Shown piece after piece: positions 6,038 to 13,700 of a DNA stretch of 42,028 nt (its first letter is position 1; every line of letters starts with the position of its first letter). The notes below the pieces were generated by a model. The model worked only from the letters and a program-made list of their open reading frames with translations. It did not search any database and was not told where the DNA came from. The translations under genes and the position numbers were made by a program. The stretch spans positions 1-42,028 of the IMG/VR virus record IMGVR_UViG_3300029914_000060; one strand, written 5' to 3'. Source of the stretch: a virus.

Positions 6038-6277
6038 ATGTCTGAATTAATGACTACTGACGAGCAACAAAAGCTCGTCAATTCAAGAAAAGCCATAGAG
6101 TTACGCAATAGGCTCATCCAGATTATTCAAAGCAAAAAATCCACAAAAGAGGAAGTAAAGGAAGCTAGAACATTTTTGTTTGCATTGTCACCAAAACATT
6201 ATTACGAGCTTCAAAATATCGAGAAGAACAAGAAATTACATAAAGCTAATTTGAACCGTAAAGCATTAAATCATTAA
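6038..6277 (+). CDS. Hypothetical small protein after the leader RNA (79 aa)
   Basis: Begins MSELMTTDEQQKLVNSRKAI and is lysine-rich and helical to its end. The start is the ATG immediately after the T tract; AAAGGG before the tract is the only ribosome-site candidate and becomes paired in the terminator fold, which would silence translation. The longer frame upstream runs through the RNA structure and is less likely. A hairpin with GCAATCGC at its tip follows the stop. Function unknown. Confidence 0.6.
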   Translation: MSELMTTDEQQKLVNSRKAIELRNRLIQIIQSKKSTKEEVKEARTFLFALSPKHYYELQNIEKNKKLHKANLNRKALNH

Positions 6278-6278
6278 T

Positions 6279-6298
6279 CGAGTCGCAATCGCGGCTCG
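6279..6298 (+). terminator. Hairpin after small gene
   Basis: CGAGTCGC-AATC-GCGGCTCG forms an eight-pair stem with one T-G wobble two bases after the stop codon. No T tract follows, so it may be an RNA-stabilising hairpin or a weak terminator. Confidence 0.4.
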
Positions 6299-7199
6299 TC
6301 ACCGCAAACCAGATCATAAGGATAGTTTGACGGCTCTAGGGTAAGGCCTCTCGACCCAGTGCAGTGGCAATTCCAGTTTAATTGACTGTGACCGCATCCA
6401 CTATAAAAACCGCAATCCACATGGGCAAGGCAATGTTTCGCCTACAAAATTCACGTTAAGATGTAGGAAAAAATCATACCACGGCGCACCCTCCCGACCG
6501 TATAAAGGGGGGTTCGTACCACGCTGGACAGCGCCGAAGGGTTGCGGTAGCATACCCTGACTAGATTCTTCTCACTCAGCTAAGTCTCGCTAAGTTCTCC
6601 ACTTGCTGCACTAGCGACTTCTAAAGTAAACACTCAGCTTCCAAGTTCCTTTAAAACCGATGCAGTATTCGGGCCGTCCCCGTTCTCGCTCGTTCTTACT
6701 TAGGCGTAACACCTCTCTAGCAGACTAATACCCTCGCGTACCTCTTATTCTTGCTAGTCAGTGCCTAATTAATACACGAAAGATGCTCTTTCATGTGAGT
6801 GATGGACTACGTCCCCCTTATAGCTCCCCTCTCATCCATAAAGAAATGCTTATGCATGTATTCGTAGTATATCTTTGACTGGTCTGTTCGGTGTGGCGGT
6901 CTGCCGGGTGTTCCTGCTTGCGTTGAGTGTTGCGATCCGCTGTTGTGAGCGTTCTACGGAGTGCTGATGCAGATGGGTTTGAGGTTGGTAATTGAGGTGC
7001 GCCCTCATGTACTTTCCCAGAAAAAAAAATGGTTTTACCTGTTGTCTCTATACTGGGCGTGTGGTTTGATGGTTTTGGTATTATTAAAATAGGTATTTGA
7101 CGTGGCTTTTGTGTTCAGAGCGTTAGCGTCCCTGTGACTTTTGAGTGCTGGTGCAAGAGCGCGTAGCGTGCCTTTGTGGTTTGTAAAGATGTAAAGATA
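6299..7199. other. Roughly 900-base stretch without genes, strand-skewed
   Basis: No credible frame on either strand. Up to about 6850 the plus strand is rich in C and T (for example the run around TTCTTCTCACTCAGC); from about 6870 it is rich in G and T. Short hairpins are visible, such as GAAAGA-TGC-TCTTTC (6778-6792) and CCCTCC...GGGGGG near 6490-6512. The skew flip could mark an origin, a packaging start or a structured untranslated transcript. No tRNA or intron core was recognised. Confidence 0.6.
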
Positions 7200-7229
7200 T
7201 TGACAAGTTTTATATTATTGGTTTAATAT
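7200..7229 (+). promoter_or_regulatory. Rightward sigma-70-type promoter
   Basis: TTGACA at 7200-7205, then an AT-rich spacer and TTAATA/TAATAT at 7223-7229. It is the best promoter match ahead of the rightward genes and lies 37 bases before the ATG at 7266. A ten-codon frame at 7232-7264 (MKKSNEKKEK) follows directly and could be a leader. Confidence 0.6.
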
Positions 7230-7265
7230 AGATGAAGAAGTCAAACGAGAAGAAGGAGAAGTGAG

Positions 7266-7388
7266 ATGAAGAAGGCTGAGAAGCGGGAAACTTTCATGGA
7301 CGACCAGAGGAAGGTTGACACGAAGAAGGAGGTGTCCAAGGGAAAGGCTCCGGTATTGAAGGTTGACAAGAAGTTGGCAAAGAAATAG
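7266..7388 (+). CDS. Small lysine-rich protein (40 aa)
   Basis: Starts MKKAEKRETFMDDQRKVDTK and is very basic, about one residue in three being lysine. GAAGGAGAAG precedes the ATG. It is the first substantial gene after the promoter at 7200. Small basic peptides like this could bind RNA or DNA; no family recognised. Confidence 0.5.
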   Translation: MKKAEKRETFMDDQRKVDTKKEVSKGKAPVLKVDKKLAKK

Positions 7389-7410
7389 TTAATTTTACGA
7401 GGGGGCTGAG

Positions 7411-7608
7411 ATGAGCGAACGGATTTATGTTGTAACTGTTGGTGGTGTTGAGCGTTTGATAAGTGCAAAATCCAAGGCTGAGGCGTTGTCGTATGCTGTA
7501 AAGACGACGATGCAATTTGCCTTGGCGACGCAAAAGGACTTGGTGGATTTGATAACCGATGGGATTATGGTTGAGAGTGTTACGGATGTTGAGGAAGAGA
7601 GTGAGTGA
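7411..7608 (+). CDS. Hypothetical small protein (65 aa)
   Basis: Starts MSERIYVVTVGGVERLISAK and has a beta-alpha pattern ending in an acidic tail (TDVEEESE). The ribosome region ACGAGGGGGCTGA is shared almost exactly with the gene at 29452. Its end overlaps the GTG start of the winged-helix gene by eight bases. Function unknown. Confidence 0.65.
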   Translation: MSERIYVVTVGGVERLISAKSKAEALSYAVKTTMQFALATQKDLVDLITDGIMVESVTDVEEESE

Positions 7609-7894
7609 TTTATGTTTGTGGCGCGACCCGCTGAAGCCTGTTGTGCATCGAATCATCTGGTTTTTGCTTGATATTGGAGCGCCTGGCAAGGAGTTGAAGC
7701 ACGGTTGGCAGATGCAGGCTGCGGCACAGCTTGGTATGACGCGGATTACCCTGCACCGTCATGTAATGCGCATGGTGGATCAGGGGATACTTTTTGATGG
7801 TGGGAAGAAGGGCGAGGTTGTTCTAAACACCGATATATTCAGGAAGCGTGCCAAGCCGGAACTAATCAGGATGGACAAGAGGGGGCCAAGGTAA
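7601..7894 (+). CDS. Winged-helix DNA-binding protein
   Basis: The start GTG at 7601 is chosen because GAGG lies six bases before it; the longer frame from 7559 has no ribosome site. The 97-residue protein has a helix-turn-helix around AAAQLGMTRITLHRHVMRMVDQG (residues about 39-61) followed by a short wing with GEVVLNTDIF, a MarR/Rep-like winged helix. It stands just upstream of the TnpB element and the packaging genes, so it may be a late-gene regulator; a role as small terminase cannot be excluded by position alone. Confidence 0.65.
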   Translation: MSDLCLWRDPLKPVVHRIIWFLLDIGAPGKELKHGWQMQAAAQLGMTRITLHRHVMRMVDQGILFDGGKKGEVVLNTDIFRKRAKPELIRMDKRGPR

Positions 7895-7904
7895 CTGAAT
7901 GCTG

Positions 7905-7933
7905 TTGACATGTAGTTATCTATGTGCTTAAAT
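7905..7933 (+). promoter_or_regulatory. Promoter of the TnpB element
   Basis: A perfect TTGACA (7905-7910), a 17-base spacer and TTAAAT (7928-7933), ten bases before the ATG of the small gene at 7943. It suggests that the element has its own promoter. Confidence 0.55.
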
Positions 7934-7942
7934 GTGTGCCTC

Positions 7943-8077
7943 ATGAAGAGAACGAACTATTATTTTCCAGATCAGATGCTAAAGCGCGTCAAGCAGGCTT
8001 GCGCGATCATTGGAATCCCGATGAGCGAATTCATCCGCCGTGCAGTAGAAGCCGCACTAAAGGAGGAAAAGCTGTGA
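7943..8077 (+). CDS. Ribbon-helix-helix protein coupled to TnpB (44 aa)
   Basis: Reads MKRTNYYFPDQMLKRVKQAC and continues IIGIPMSEFIRRAVEAALKE, the strand-helix-helix pattern of a minimal CopG/Arc-type DNA-binding protein. It lies ahead of the TnpB-like gene, whose GTG start overlaps its stop (GTGA), so the two are translationally coupled. It may repress the promoter at 7905. A frame containing these bases in phase with TnpB is a shadow and should not be taken as an N-terminal extension of TnpB. Confidence 0.7.
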   Translation: MKRTNYYFPDQMLKRVKQACAIIGIPMSEFIRRAVEAALKEEKL

Positions 8078-9129
8078 TCCAGTGCCAGCTAAAACTTAGA
8101 TTGAGCGCAACCAAAGAAGCGCAGCTAAATGACTGGATATGGTCTTTGACTGCGGTTCACAACTTCGCCGTTCGCAAGATAGAGCTTGACGCAAAGGATG
8201 GTATTTTCTACACCGGCATGGGCTTCCATAATATCCTCGCATATCACGGGAAGAAGATCGGCATACCGAGCCATACGGTACAAGGAATGCTGGAGCAGGT
8301 TCACACAGCATGGTCACGGTGCTTCAAGAAGATAGGCGGCAAGCCGAAGCTCAAAGGCATGCGCAACAAGTTAAATTCAATACCGTTCCCTGACCCCATC
8401 AAGTCGCTGGAAGGGAACCACGTCAAGCTGCCCGGCGTCGGGTTATTGCGTTTTCACAAGCAGGATATACCGGAAGGTAAGATCAAGTGCGGGCGCATTG
8501 TCAAGCGCGCTTCCGGCTGGTATCTGTGCCTGTTCATTGATGCGTATCGCAAGCCGATTGCCAGAACATGCTCAGGTATGATCGGGATAGACCCCGGATT
8601 CAAGGATTTGATCGTAACCTCGGACGGCGAGAAAGTGCCGCACCCGAAAGAGTTGCAATCCTCGCTAGAGCGTCTAGGACAGGCGCAGCGCGGCATCAAC
8701 CGCAAGCTGGTAGCAAGGCTGCACGAGCGCATTAAAAACCAGCGCAAAGACCGCAATCACAAGCTGTCGTTGCGTCTGGTGCAAGAGAATACCCTGATCG
8801 TTTTCTCGAAGGACAACATCAGAGGGGTAGCAAAGAAGTTTGGGAAGAGCGTAGCCAGCAGTGGGCATGCTCAACTTAGGTCAATGTTGAGTTACAAGAG
8901 CATTCAAAGCGGTACTCAATATATCGAAGTCAATTCCCGCAATTCCACAAAGACATGCTCTTCGTGTGGCTCATTGTCTGGGCCAAGCGGTTTGAGCATG
9001 CTTTCAGTGAGGCAATGGGAGTGTAGCTGTGGAGCCAACCACGACAGAGATAAAAATGCTGCCGTAAACACCCTTTTGCTGGGCATGGAATGTGCCTCGA
9101 ACGATGGAGGATTGCGCCATGCCGCATAA
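8074..9129 (+). CDS. tnpB: TnpB-like RNA-guided nuclease homologue, altered RuvC-II
   Basis: The 351-residue protein starts at GTG 8074 (AAGGAGG upstream, GTGA overlap). It has the TnpB order: N-terminal helical and wedge regions, RuvC-I GMIGIDPGFKDL with Asp173, RuvC-II, a zinc finger (Cys295, Cys298, Cys317, Cys319) and RuvC-III NHDRDKNAA. In active TnpB proteins RuvC-II reads like VxxEDLNxKG, whereas here it is LIVFSKDNIRGV, so the catalytic Glu is Ser245, with Asp247 two residues later. The second zinc pair is C-x-C instead of C-x2-C. The protein may be inactive as a nuclease and act as an RNA-guided binder, or it may use a relocated acidic residue such as Glu285. Which is true cannot be decided from sequence alone. 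Confidence 0.85.
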   Translation: MIQCQLKLRLSATKEAQLNDWIWSLTAVHNFAVRKIELDAKDGIFYTGMGFHNILAYHGKKIGIPSHTVQGMLEQVHTAWSRCFKKIGGKPKLKGMRNKLNSIPFPDPIKSLEGNHVKLPGVGLLRFHKQDIPEGKIKCGRIVKRASGWYLCLFIDAYRKPIARTCSGMIGIDPGFKDLIVTSDGEKVPHPKELQSSLERLGQAQRGINRKLVARLHERIKNQRKDRNHKLSLRLVQENTLIVFSKDNIRGVAKKFGKSVASSGHAQLRSMLSYKSIQSGTQYIEVNSRNSTKTCSSCGSLSGPSGLSMLSVRQWECSCGANHDRDKNAAVNTLLLGMECASNDGGLRHAA

Positions 9130-9170
9130 CTCCGACCGGAATCCCCACGCCTTCAGGCGTGAGGAGGTTC
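9020..9170 (+). ncRNA. Putative guide (omega/re) RNA scaffold of the TnpB element
   Basis: TnpB guide RNAs come from the 3' end of the gene and the right end of the element. Here the end carries a hairpin TCC-C-CACGCC-TTCA-GGCGTG-A-GGA (9142-9165), preceded by CGACCGGAA, the same arrangement as in known scaffolds. The 5' boundary is a guess. Bases after about 9166 would be the guide, and these belong to the gene at 9119. Confidence 0.55.
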
Positions 9171-9343
9171 AGAAGTCGTTTGCTGATTACTGGATAGAGC
9201 ATTTTGATACGCTGGACGAGGAAGCGAAGCCTGTTTTCCTGCTGAAACTGAAGCGCGAATGGCGCGAAGAGGGAAATCACGACGCGATGGACGCGTTCTT
9301 GCAGTTGTGCAGCAAGTGGATGAGCGAACCAATACCAAAGTGA
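9119..9343 (+). CDS. Small gene before the large terminase, 5' end altered by the TnpB element
   Basis: The 74-residue frame starts at ATG 9119 inside the TnpB coding end; its first 16 or so codons are the element's palindrome, while the rest (DYWIEHFDTLDEEAKPVFLL onwards) looks like an ordinary acidic, helical phage protein. It ends four bases into the terminase start (GTGA). Its position suggests a small packaging protein, but no small-terminase helix-turn-helix is visible. The original N-terminus may have been replaced when the element arrived. Confidence 0.55.
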   Translation: MPHNSDRNPHAFRREEVQKSFADYWIEHFDTLDEEAKPVFLLKLKREWREEGNHDAMDAFLQLCSKWMSEPIPK

Positions 9344-11130
9344 GCGGTTTCAATCTCAAGAACTTCTGGAAATTCGCGGCCTCCCTCAAGGTTGACACGA
9401 AGGAATCCGACCAGATAACGCTGGCACAGGAAAACCTCCTCGGCACGCAAATCTACATGATAGAGGAGATTGCGAAGGGGATAGAGGAGGGTGTTCACCA
9501 CTTCGTAATACTAAAGGGCAGGCAGCTTGGCATCACCACTATCTCAATCGCGCTCGACCTTTACTGGGCGATGAAGCACAAGGGCATGTCGGGTTCTCTC
9601 GTGACGCACACAGAAGAAGCAAGGGAGATGTTCCGCGCCACCATCACGATGTACATGGAGTCGCTCCCCGACGAATGGCGCGTACCGATCGTCACCCACA
9701 ACCGAACTCAACTGGTTCTTAAAAACCGAAGCCGATTTTCATATCAGGTTGCGGGAACCCGAAAAAACAGTAAACTTGGGAAAGGGCAAGCACTCACTTT
9801 TCTTCATGCGACCGAGGTTTCGGAGTTTGGAGACGAGGAGGGCATGGCATCACTGGAAGCCTCTCTTGCAGAAAACAATCCGAACCGTCTGTTCATCTAC
9901 GAGTCAACGGCCGAGGGGATGAACCATTATGTTGATATGTGGGAAAATGCCAAGTCAGCGACCACGCAGCGTGCGATATTCATAGGTTGGTGGCGGCATC
10001 AGGGATACCGCAAGAAGAAGGGCACGCAGGAATACCGCGTTTACTGGGATGGCAAACTCACGCACGAGGAGCGCAAGTGGGTGACGCAGGTAAAGAAGTT
10101 GTACAATTTCGACGTGGACGACGAACAGATTGCATGGTGGAGATGGAACCTTGCCGAAAAGACGCGTGACGAACAGCTTATGTATCAAAACTTCCCGCCG
10201 ACGGAAGATTATGCGTTCGTCATGTCTGGTACTAATTTTTTTAATCCATCGCGCATTACTGACGAGTACAAGGTTGCTATCAAGATTCCGGTGAGCAATT
10301 TCCGCTTCGTCCTGCGGCAGAACTTCGAGGACACGGAACTGACCGGCTGCAACGAAAAGATGGCTAATTTGAAAATATGGGACTTTCCGCAACACGGGGG
10401 TCATTATGTTATCGGAGCAGACCCCGCGTATGGTTCTTCAGAATGGGCCGACCGATTCTGCGCATCAGTGTTCCGTTGTTATAGCGACGGCATGGAACAG
10501 GTGGCAGAGTTCAATACGGCAGATTGTTCTCCTTATCAGTTTGCCTGGGTTGTTTGCTATCTTGCAGGAGCGTACATGATGAACGGCGCGTCCACCTGTA
10601 TGCTGAACCTTGAGATTAACGGGCCGGGACAGGCGGTGCTGACCGAGATGAACCAGCTAAAGCGCGTCGCGGCCAATGCGAAGGGCGGGAATTCGCGCGG
10701 GATACTCGACGTGGTGGCCAACATACAGAACTTCATGTACAAGCGGCAGGACTCGTTCGGGGCACCAAGCGCGTACCACACACTTTCCAATACGCGCGAG
10801 AAAGAGCGTATGTTCAACTGCTTCAAGGACGGCTTCGAGCGCGGTATGATACGCGTGAAATCGCCCGGCTGCATCGACGAGATGAAAAATATCATCAGGG
10901 AAGAGGGCTATCTGGGCGCGCCCGGCAGAGGCAAGGACGATCGCATCGTGGCGGCAGGACTGGCGACCGTGACGTGGATTGATTATGTGAGAATACGCAT
11001 GGTGCAAATGCAACTGAGCCGCGAAAACTGCATGAAAAGGGATGCAGAGGGCAAGAGCGGGGGCGGGACGGAAAGAACTGTCGAACGGTACCTCCAGCAG
11101 ATAGGAGTGGGTCAGGGGATGCCGCGATGA
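9340..11130 (+). CDS. terL: Terminase large subunit
   Basis: The packaging motor ATPase/nuclease that pumps DNA into proheads. From the GTG at 9340 (GTGA overlap with the previous stop) the protein is 596 residues; an ATG at 9259 in the same frame is an alternative but lacks a ribosome site. A P-loop variant LKGRQLGITT lies at about residues 58-67. C-terminal nuclease signatures are IGADPAYGSS, LEINGPG and GKDDR, giving the three acidic residues of the RNase H-like fold. Full length for the family. Portal and capsid genes follow in normal order. Confidence 0.92.
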   Translation: MSGFNLKNFWKFAASLKVDTKESDQITLAQENLLGTQIYMIEEIAKGIEEGVHHFVILKGRQLGITTISIALDLYWAMKHKGMSGSLVTHTEEAREMFRATITMYMESLPDEWRVPIVTHNRTQLVLKNRSRFSYQVAGTRKNSKLGKGQALTFLHATEVSEFGDEEGMASLEASLAENNPNRLFIYESTAEGMNHYVDMWENAKSATTQRAIFIGWWRHQGYRKKKGTQEYRVYWDGKLTHEERKWVTQVKKLYNFDVDDEQIAWWRWNLAEKTRDEQLMYQNFPPTEDYAFVMSGTNFFNPSRITDEYKVAIKIPVSNFRFVLRQNFEDTELTGCNEKMANLKIWDFPQHGGHYVIGADPAYGSSEWADRFCASVFRCYSDGMEQVAEFNTADCSPYQFAWVVCYLAGAYMMNGASTCMLNLEINGPGQAVLTEMNQLKRVAANAKGGNSRGILDVVANIQNFMYKRQDSFGAPSAYHTLSNTREKERMFNCFKDGFERGMIRVKSPGCIDEMKNIIREEGYLGAPGRGKDDRIVAAGLATVTWIDYVRIRMVQMQLSRENCMKRDAEGKSGGGTERTVERYLQQIGVGQGMPR

Positions 11131-11645
11131 TTTGCATAAGCCCCGGCAAGGGCGGCAGGTACGGCCCGCACAAGGTACGCGTCATTCTGGAAAAGGACGG
11201 CTCAACACAAAGCTGGGAAAGTGAGTACCCAATATACTCGCAAGACGAGCTACGACGCCGTATAGCCAGATACCGAGGCACCCCGTCGAGTAATGGAATA
11301 CCGAAAAAGCCGAGTACGGTTCTGGCGATACTGGACATAACCTATCTGGCCAACATAGATCGATGCAATAAGAATTTTTGGGATTTCATGAAGAACAAGC
11401 ACACTTTCGGTGAAAAGGTGTCGAGGCGTCTTAGCCGGGCGGTGTACCTGTGTGATTCGGGCAGGGTGCGCAAATTCCAGTGGAAGTGGTATGCGATTTA
11501 CGACAAGCCTTGGAAACCGGCGGTGAAGGAGATGCGCGTGAATGTTAATTTTTTGAGCGGCGTGACGATAGTCAAGCCTGTTCCTGAAGCAAAATTTGAA
11601 ACGATGCCCACATTTGCCGAACTGTTCGGACGGAGGAATAAATAA
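11127..11645 (+). CDS. Hypothetical protein between terminase and portal (172 aa)
   Basis: Starts MICISPGKGGRYGPHKVRVI, overlapping the terminase stop by ATGA. It has alternating strands and helices, including FQWKWYAIYDKPWKPAVKE, and no membrane segment. I do not recognise it. Its position suggests a packaging or head-assembly accessory protein. Confidence 0.75.
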   Translation: MICISPGKGGRYGPHKVRVILEKDGSTQSWESEYPIYSQDELRRRIARYRGTPSSNGIPKKPSTVLAILDITYLANIDRCNKNFWDFMKNKHTFGEKVSRRLSRAVYLCDSGRVRKFQWKWYAIYDKPWKPAVKEMRVNVNFLSGVTIVKPVPEAKFETMPTFAELFGRRNK

Positions 11646-12079
11646 TGCCCGCTTTAAACGATTACATCTGTGCCGTTCACGGCAAGTTCGATTCCTTCAC
11701 CGGAAAGTGTCCGCACGGCTGCGGTAAGGAGTTGGTGCAAAAAATCTTATCCGCTCCAGCCCTGCTTTCGGGGCGCACAAGGAGCATTGACAAGACGGTG
11801 CGCGACTTGGCCAGCGATGCCGGTGTTACAAACCTGAACAACAGGGGCGGGCAGGCGGCTTTCCAGTACGATACCAATATGGACAAGGCGGCAGACGACA
11901 TGCGCCGGCAGATGATGAGCGGGCAGACGTATGCGGGCGCACTCAACGGAGGGGAAAACGCCATAGCGGGCACACTTGCAGAGAATCATCTTCAGGGGGA
12001 CAATGCCTTCGCTCAAGTCAAGGACTTGATGACGCAACCAAAACCGATCGTGCATGGCGCATGGGACGGAAAGGATTAA
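11645..12079 (+). CDS. Zinc-ribbon-containing head-region protein (144 aa)
   Basis: The first 30 residues (YICAVHGKFDSFTGKCPHGC) supply a Cys/His set that probably binds zinc. The rest is alanine- and glycine-rich with amphipathic stretches (MDKAADDMRRQMMSG). It shares a base with the previous stop and is followed closely by the portal gene. Proteins of this form occur beside portals in related phages as far as I recall; the function is not known to me. Confidence 0.7.
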   Translation: MPALNDYICAVHGKFDSFTGKCPHGCGKELVQKILSAPALLSGRTRSIDKTVRDLASDAGVTNLNNRGGQAAFQYDTNMDKAADDMRRQMMSGQTYAGALNGGENAIAGTLAENHLQGDNAFAQVKDLMTQPKPIVHGAWDGKD

Positions 12080-12081
12080 CC

Positions 12082-13698
12082 ATGAAAATACCCGAAAAAC
12101 TCGAGGAACGCGACTCGTTCTATACCGACCTGATTCGGAAGTGTACCGCGACGCAGGACGAGCGCGCGACGGAGTACGGGATACTGCGGCACTTTTATCT
12201 GTTCGGGCGCTCGCCCGAGGAGGACGAAAACTATTTCAACAAGATATTCCCGCACATCGATACCCTTGTTGCATTCCTGTTCGCAAGTGAAACGACAAAG
12301 TTCTCCATCCACCTGCCGAGCGGCGAGAATGAGGAGGAGTACCTGAGATTAAAACCGCTCAACCGCGCCATGAACGATATGTGGCTGTCAAGCAACGCCG
12401 ACCAGGTGTTCAGTCAGGCGCTTACATGGAGCCTCGTTTACAATTCCATGTTCATCAAACTCATACCCAAGGGGCAGGAGATATATCCGTTCTGCATCGA
12501 GCCGTCATGTATGGGCGTGCTGCGCGAGGACTTGCCCTACACCGACCGGCAGGAGGCGATAACCCATACCTTCTACACTACCAAATCGCAACTTGAAGAT
12601 GATTTGATTTCCCACCCGCAAAAACAGTACATTCTGGATAACGTGTCGGCATCGCCCGTCGATATGAACAAACCGGACGGGCTTTCGCGCATCCTGCTGA
12701 CTTCATCGAACCCCACCATGCAGGGGAGCGTGAACTCCAACCTCAACCTCAACATCCAGTACATACCCAAGGTGGACGAGGAACTGATACTCATGCACGA
12801 GCTTTGGGTGTGGGACTCGGACTTGCACGATTACCGCGTGGTGACGAGGACGGATACGGGGTTCACGATTTACGACCGCGAGAATTTCTTTCTGAAGGGC
12901 GAGAACCCCTTTATCCAGATATGCGCGAACCCCATGTATTCGTACTACTGGGGATTGTCCGAAGTGGCCGGCATGACGGGCTTGCAAAGGTGGCGCAACG
13001 AACGTGTCGAACAGATACGCAAACTTCTCAACTTGCAGGTGAACCCGCCGACCGCAATGACTGGATGGATGGGATTGCTGGAGGAGAAACAGTATGCGGC
13101 ATTTTCACAGGGTTCGTACATCTCGACCGACGGAATGCAGTCAAAAGTCGAGCGGTATGCTCCCGAGATACCCACTGACGTTTTTGCGGAAGTCAAGGAA
13201 ATTGACGCTCAGTTTGCGGAGCAATCCGGTCTGCAAAACATCCTCATGGGAAAAGGTGAAACGGGTGTACGTACGGGCAAGCAGACCTCAGAACTTGCAA
13301 GACTTTCTTCGGCGCGCATCAAGAAGCGGGCGCTGGTCGTGGAGGACGCACTCGAAGGTATGGCAACGCTGTACCTGAAGCTCATGCGCAAGAACGACCC
13401 GACGATTTATATGGACGAAAAGAAACAGGAGTTTGTCGCCAGCCAGTTCACCGAACATTTCGTTGTCAAGGTGGACGCGCACAGCAATAGCCCGCTCTTT
13501 GTCGAGGACTTGAAATCGCTGGCGATGGAGATGTTGCAGGCGCATTGCATAACACGCGAGCGGTTCATACAGATAATATCCCCTCCCGACAAGGAACTGA
13601 TAATCCGCGAACTTAAAGTCATAGAGCAGAAAGAGGCCGAGGCGCAGAAAGCGGAACAAGAGGCGGAAGCGGCGAAGAACCAGCCGAAAGGCGAATAG
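12082..13698 (+). CDS. Portal protein
   Basis: I start at ATG 12082 (MKIPEKLEERDSFY), with AAAGG seven bases upstream; the longer frame from 12061 overlaps the previous gene needlessly. At 538 residues it has the size and composition of portal proteins that form the dodecameric ring at the head vertex. Supporting features are the helical N-terminus, a central beta-rich part, a segment RWRNERVEQIRKLLNLQ matching the portal stem helices, and a C-terminal Glu/Ala-rich coiled tail (EQKEAEAQKAEQEAEAAK). Placement right after terminase supports the call. Confidence 0.85.
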   Translation: MKIPEKLEERDSFYTDLIRKCTATQDERATEYGILRHFYLFGRSPEEDENYFNKIFPHIDTLVAFLFASETTKFSIHLPSGENEEEYLRLKPLNRAMNDMWLSSNADQVFSQALTWSLVYNSMFIKLIPKGQEIYPFCIEPSCMGVLREDLPYTDRQEAITHTFYTTKSQLEDDLISHPQKQYILDNVSASPVDMNKPDGLSRILLTSSNPTMQGSVNSNLNLNIQYIPKVDEELILMHELWVWDSDLHDYRVVTRTDTGFTIYDRENFFLKGENPFIQICANPMYSYYWGLSEVAGMTGLQRWRNERVEQIRKLLNLQVNPPTAMTGWMGLLEEKQYAAFSQGSYISTDGMQSKVERYAPEIPTDVFAEVKEIDAQFAEQSGLQNILMGKGETGVRTGKQTSELARLSSARIKKRALVVEDALEGMATLYLKLMRKNDPTIYMDEKKQEFVASQFTEHFVVKVDAHSNSPLFVEDLKSLAMEMLQAHCITRERFIQIISPPDKELIIRELKVIEQKEAEAQKAEQEAEAAKNQPKGE

Positions 13699-13700
13699 GC

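Larger units (their letters stand above)
7895..9166 (+). mobile_element. TnpB-type (IS200/IS605-like) element without TnpA
   Basis: The unit comprises a promoter, a small ribbon-helix-helix gene, a TnpB-like gene and a 3' imperfect palindrome (9142-9165) of the kind that ends IS605-type elements. No Y1 transposase is present, so it could move only in trans, if at all. The left boundary is approximate. The element separates the winged-helix gene from the genes next to the large terminase, and its right end overlaps the start of the next small gene. Confidence 0.7.

Noticed and set aside
6480-6540. Possible tRNA around GGTTCGTACC
   Set aside because: The TTC loop-like sequence lacks a matching acceptor stem, anticodon arm and D-arm at the required distances.
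6279-7199. Group I or II intron in the gene-free region
   Set aside because: No conserved intron core was recognised and there is no split gene on either side.
7924-8073. Apparent 50-residue N-terminal extension of TnpB
   Set aside because: It is the out-of-frame reading of the ribbon-helix-helix gene; the ribosome site and GTGA overlap put the TnpB start at 8074.
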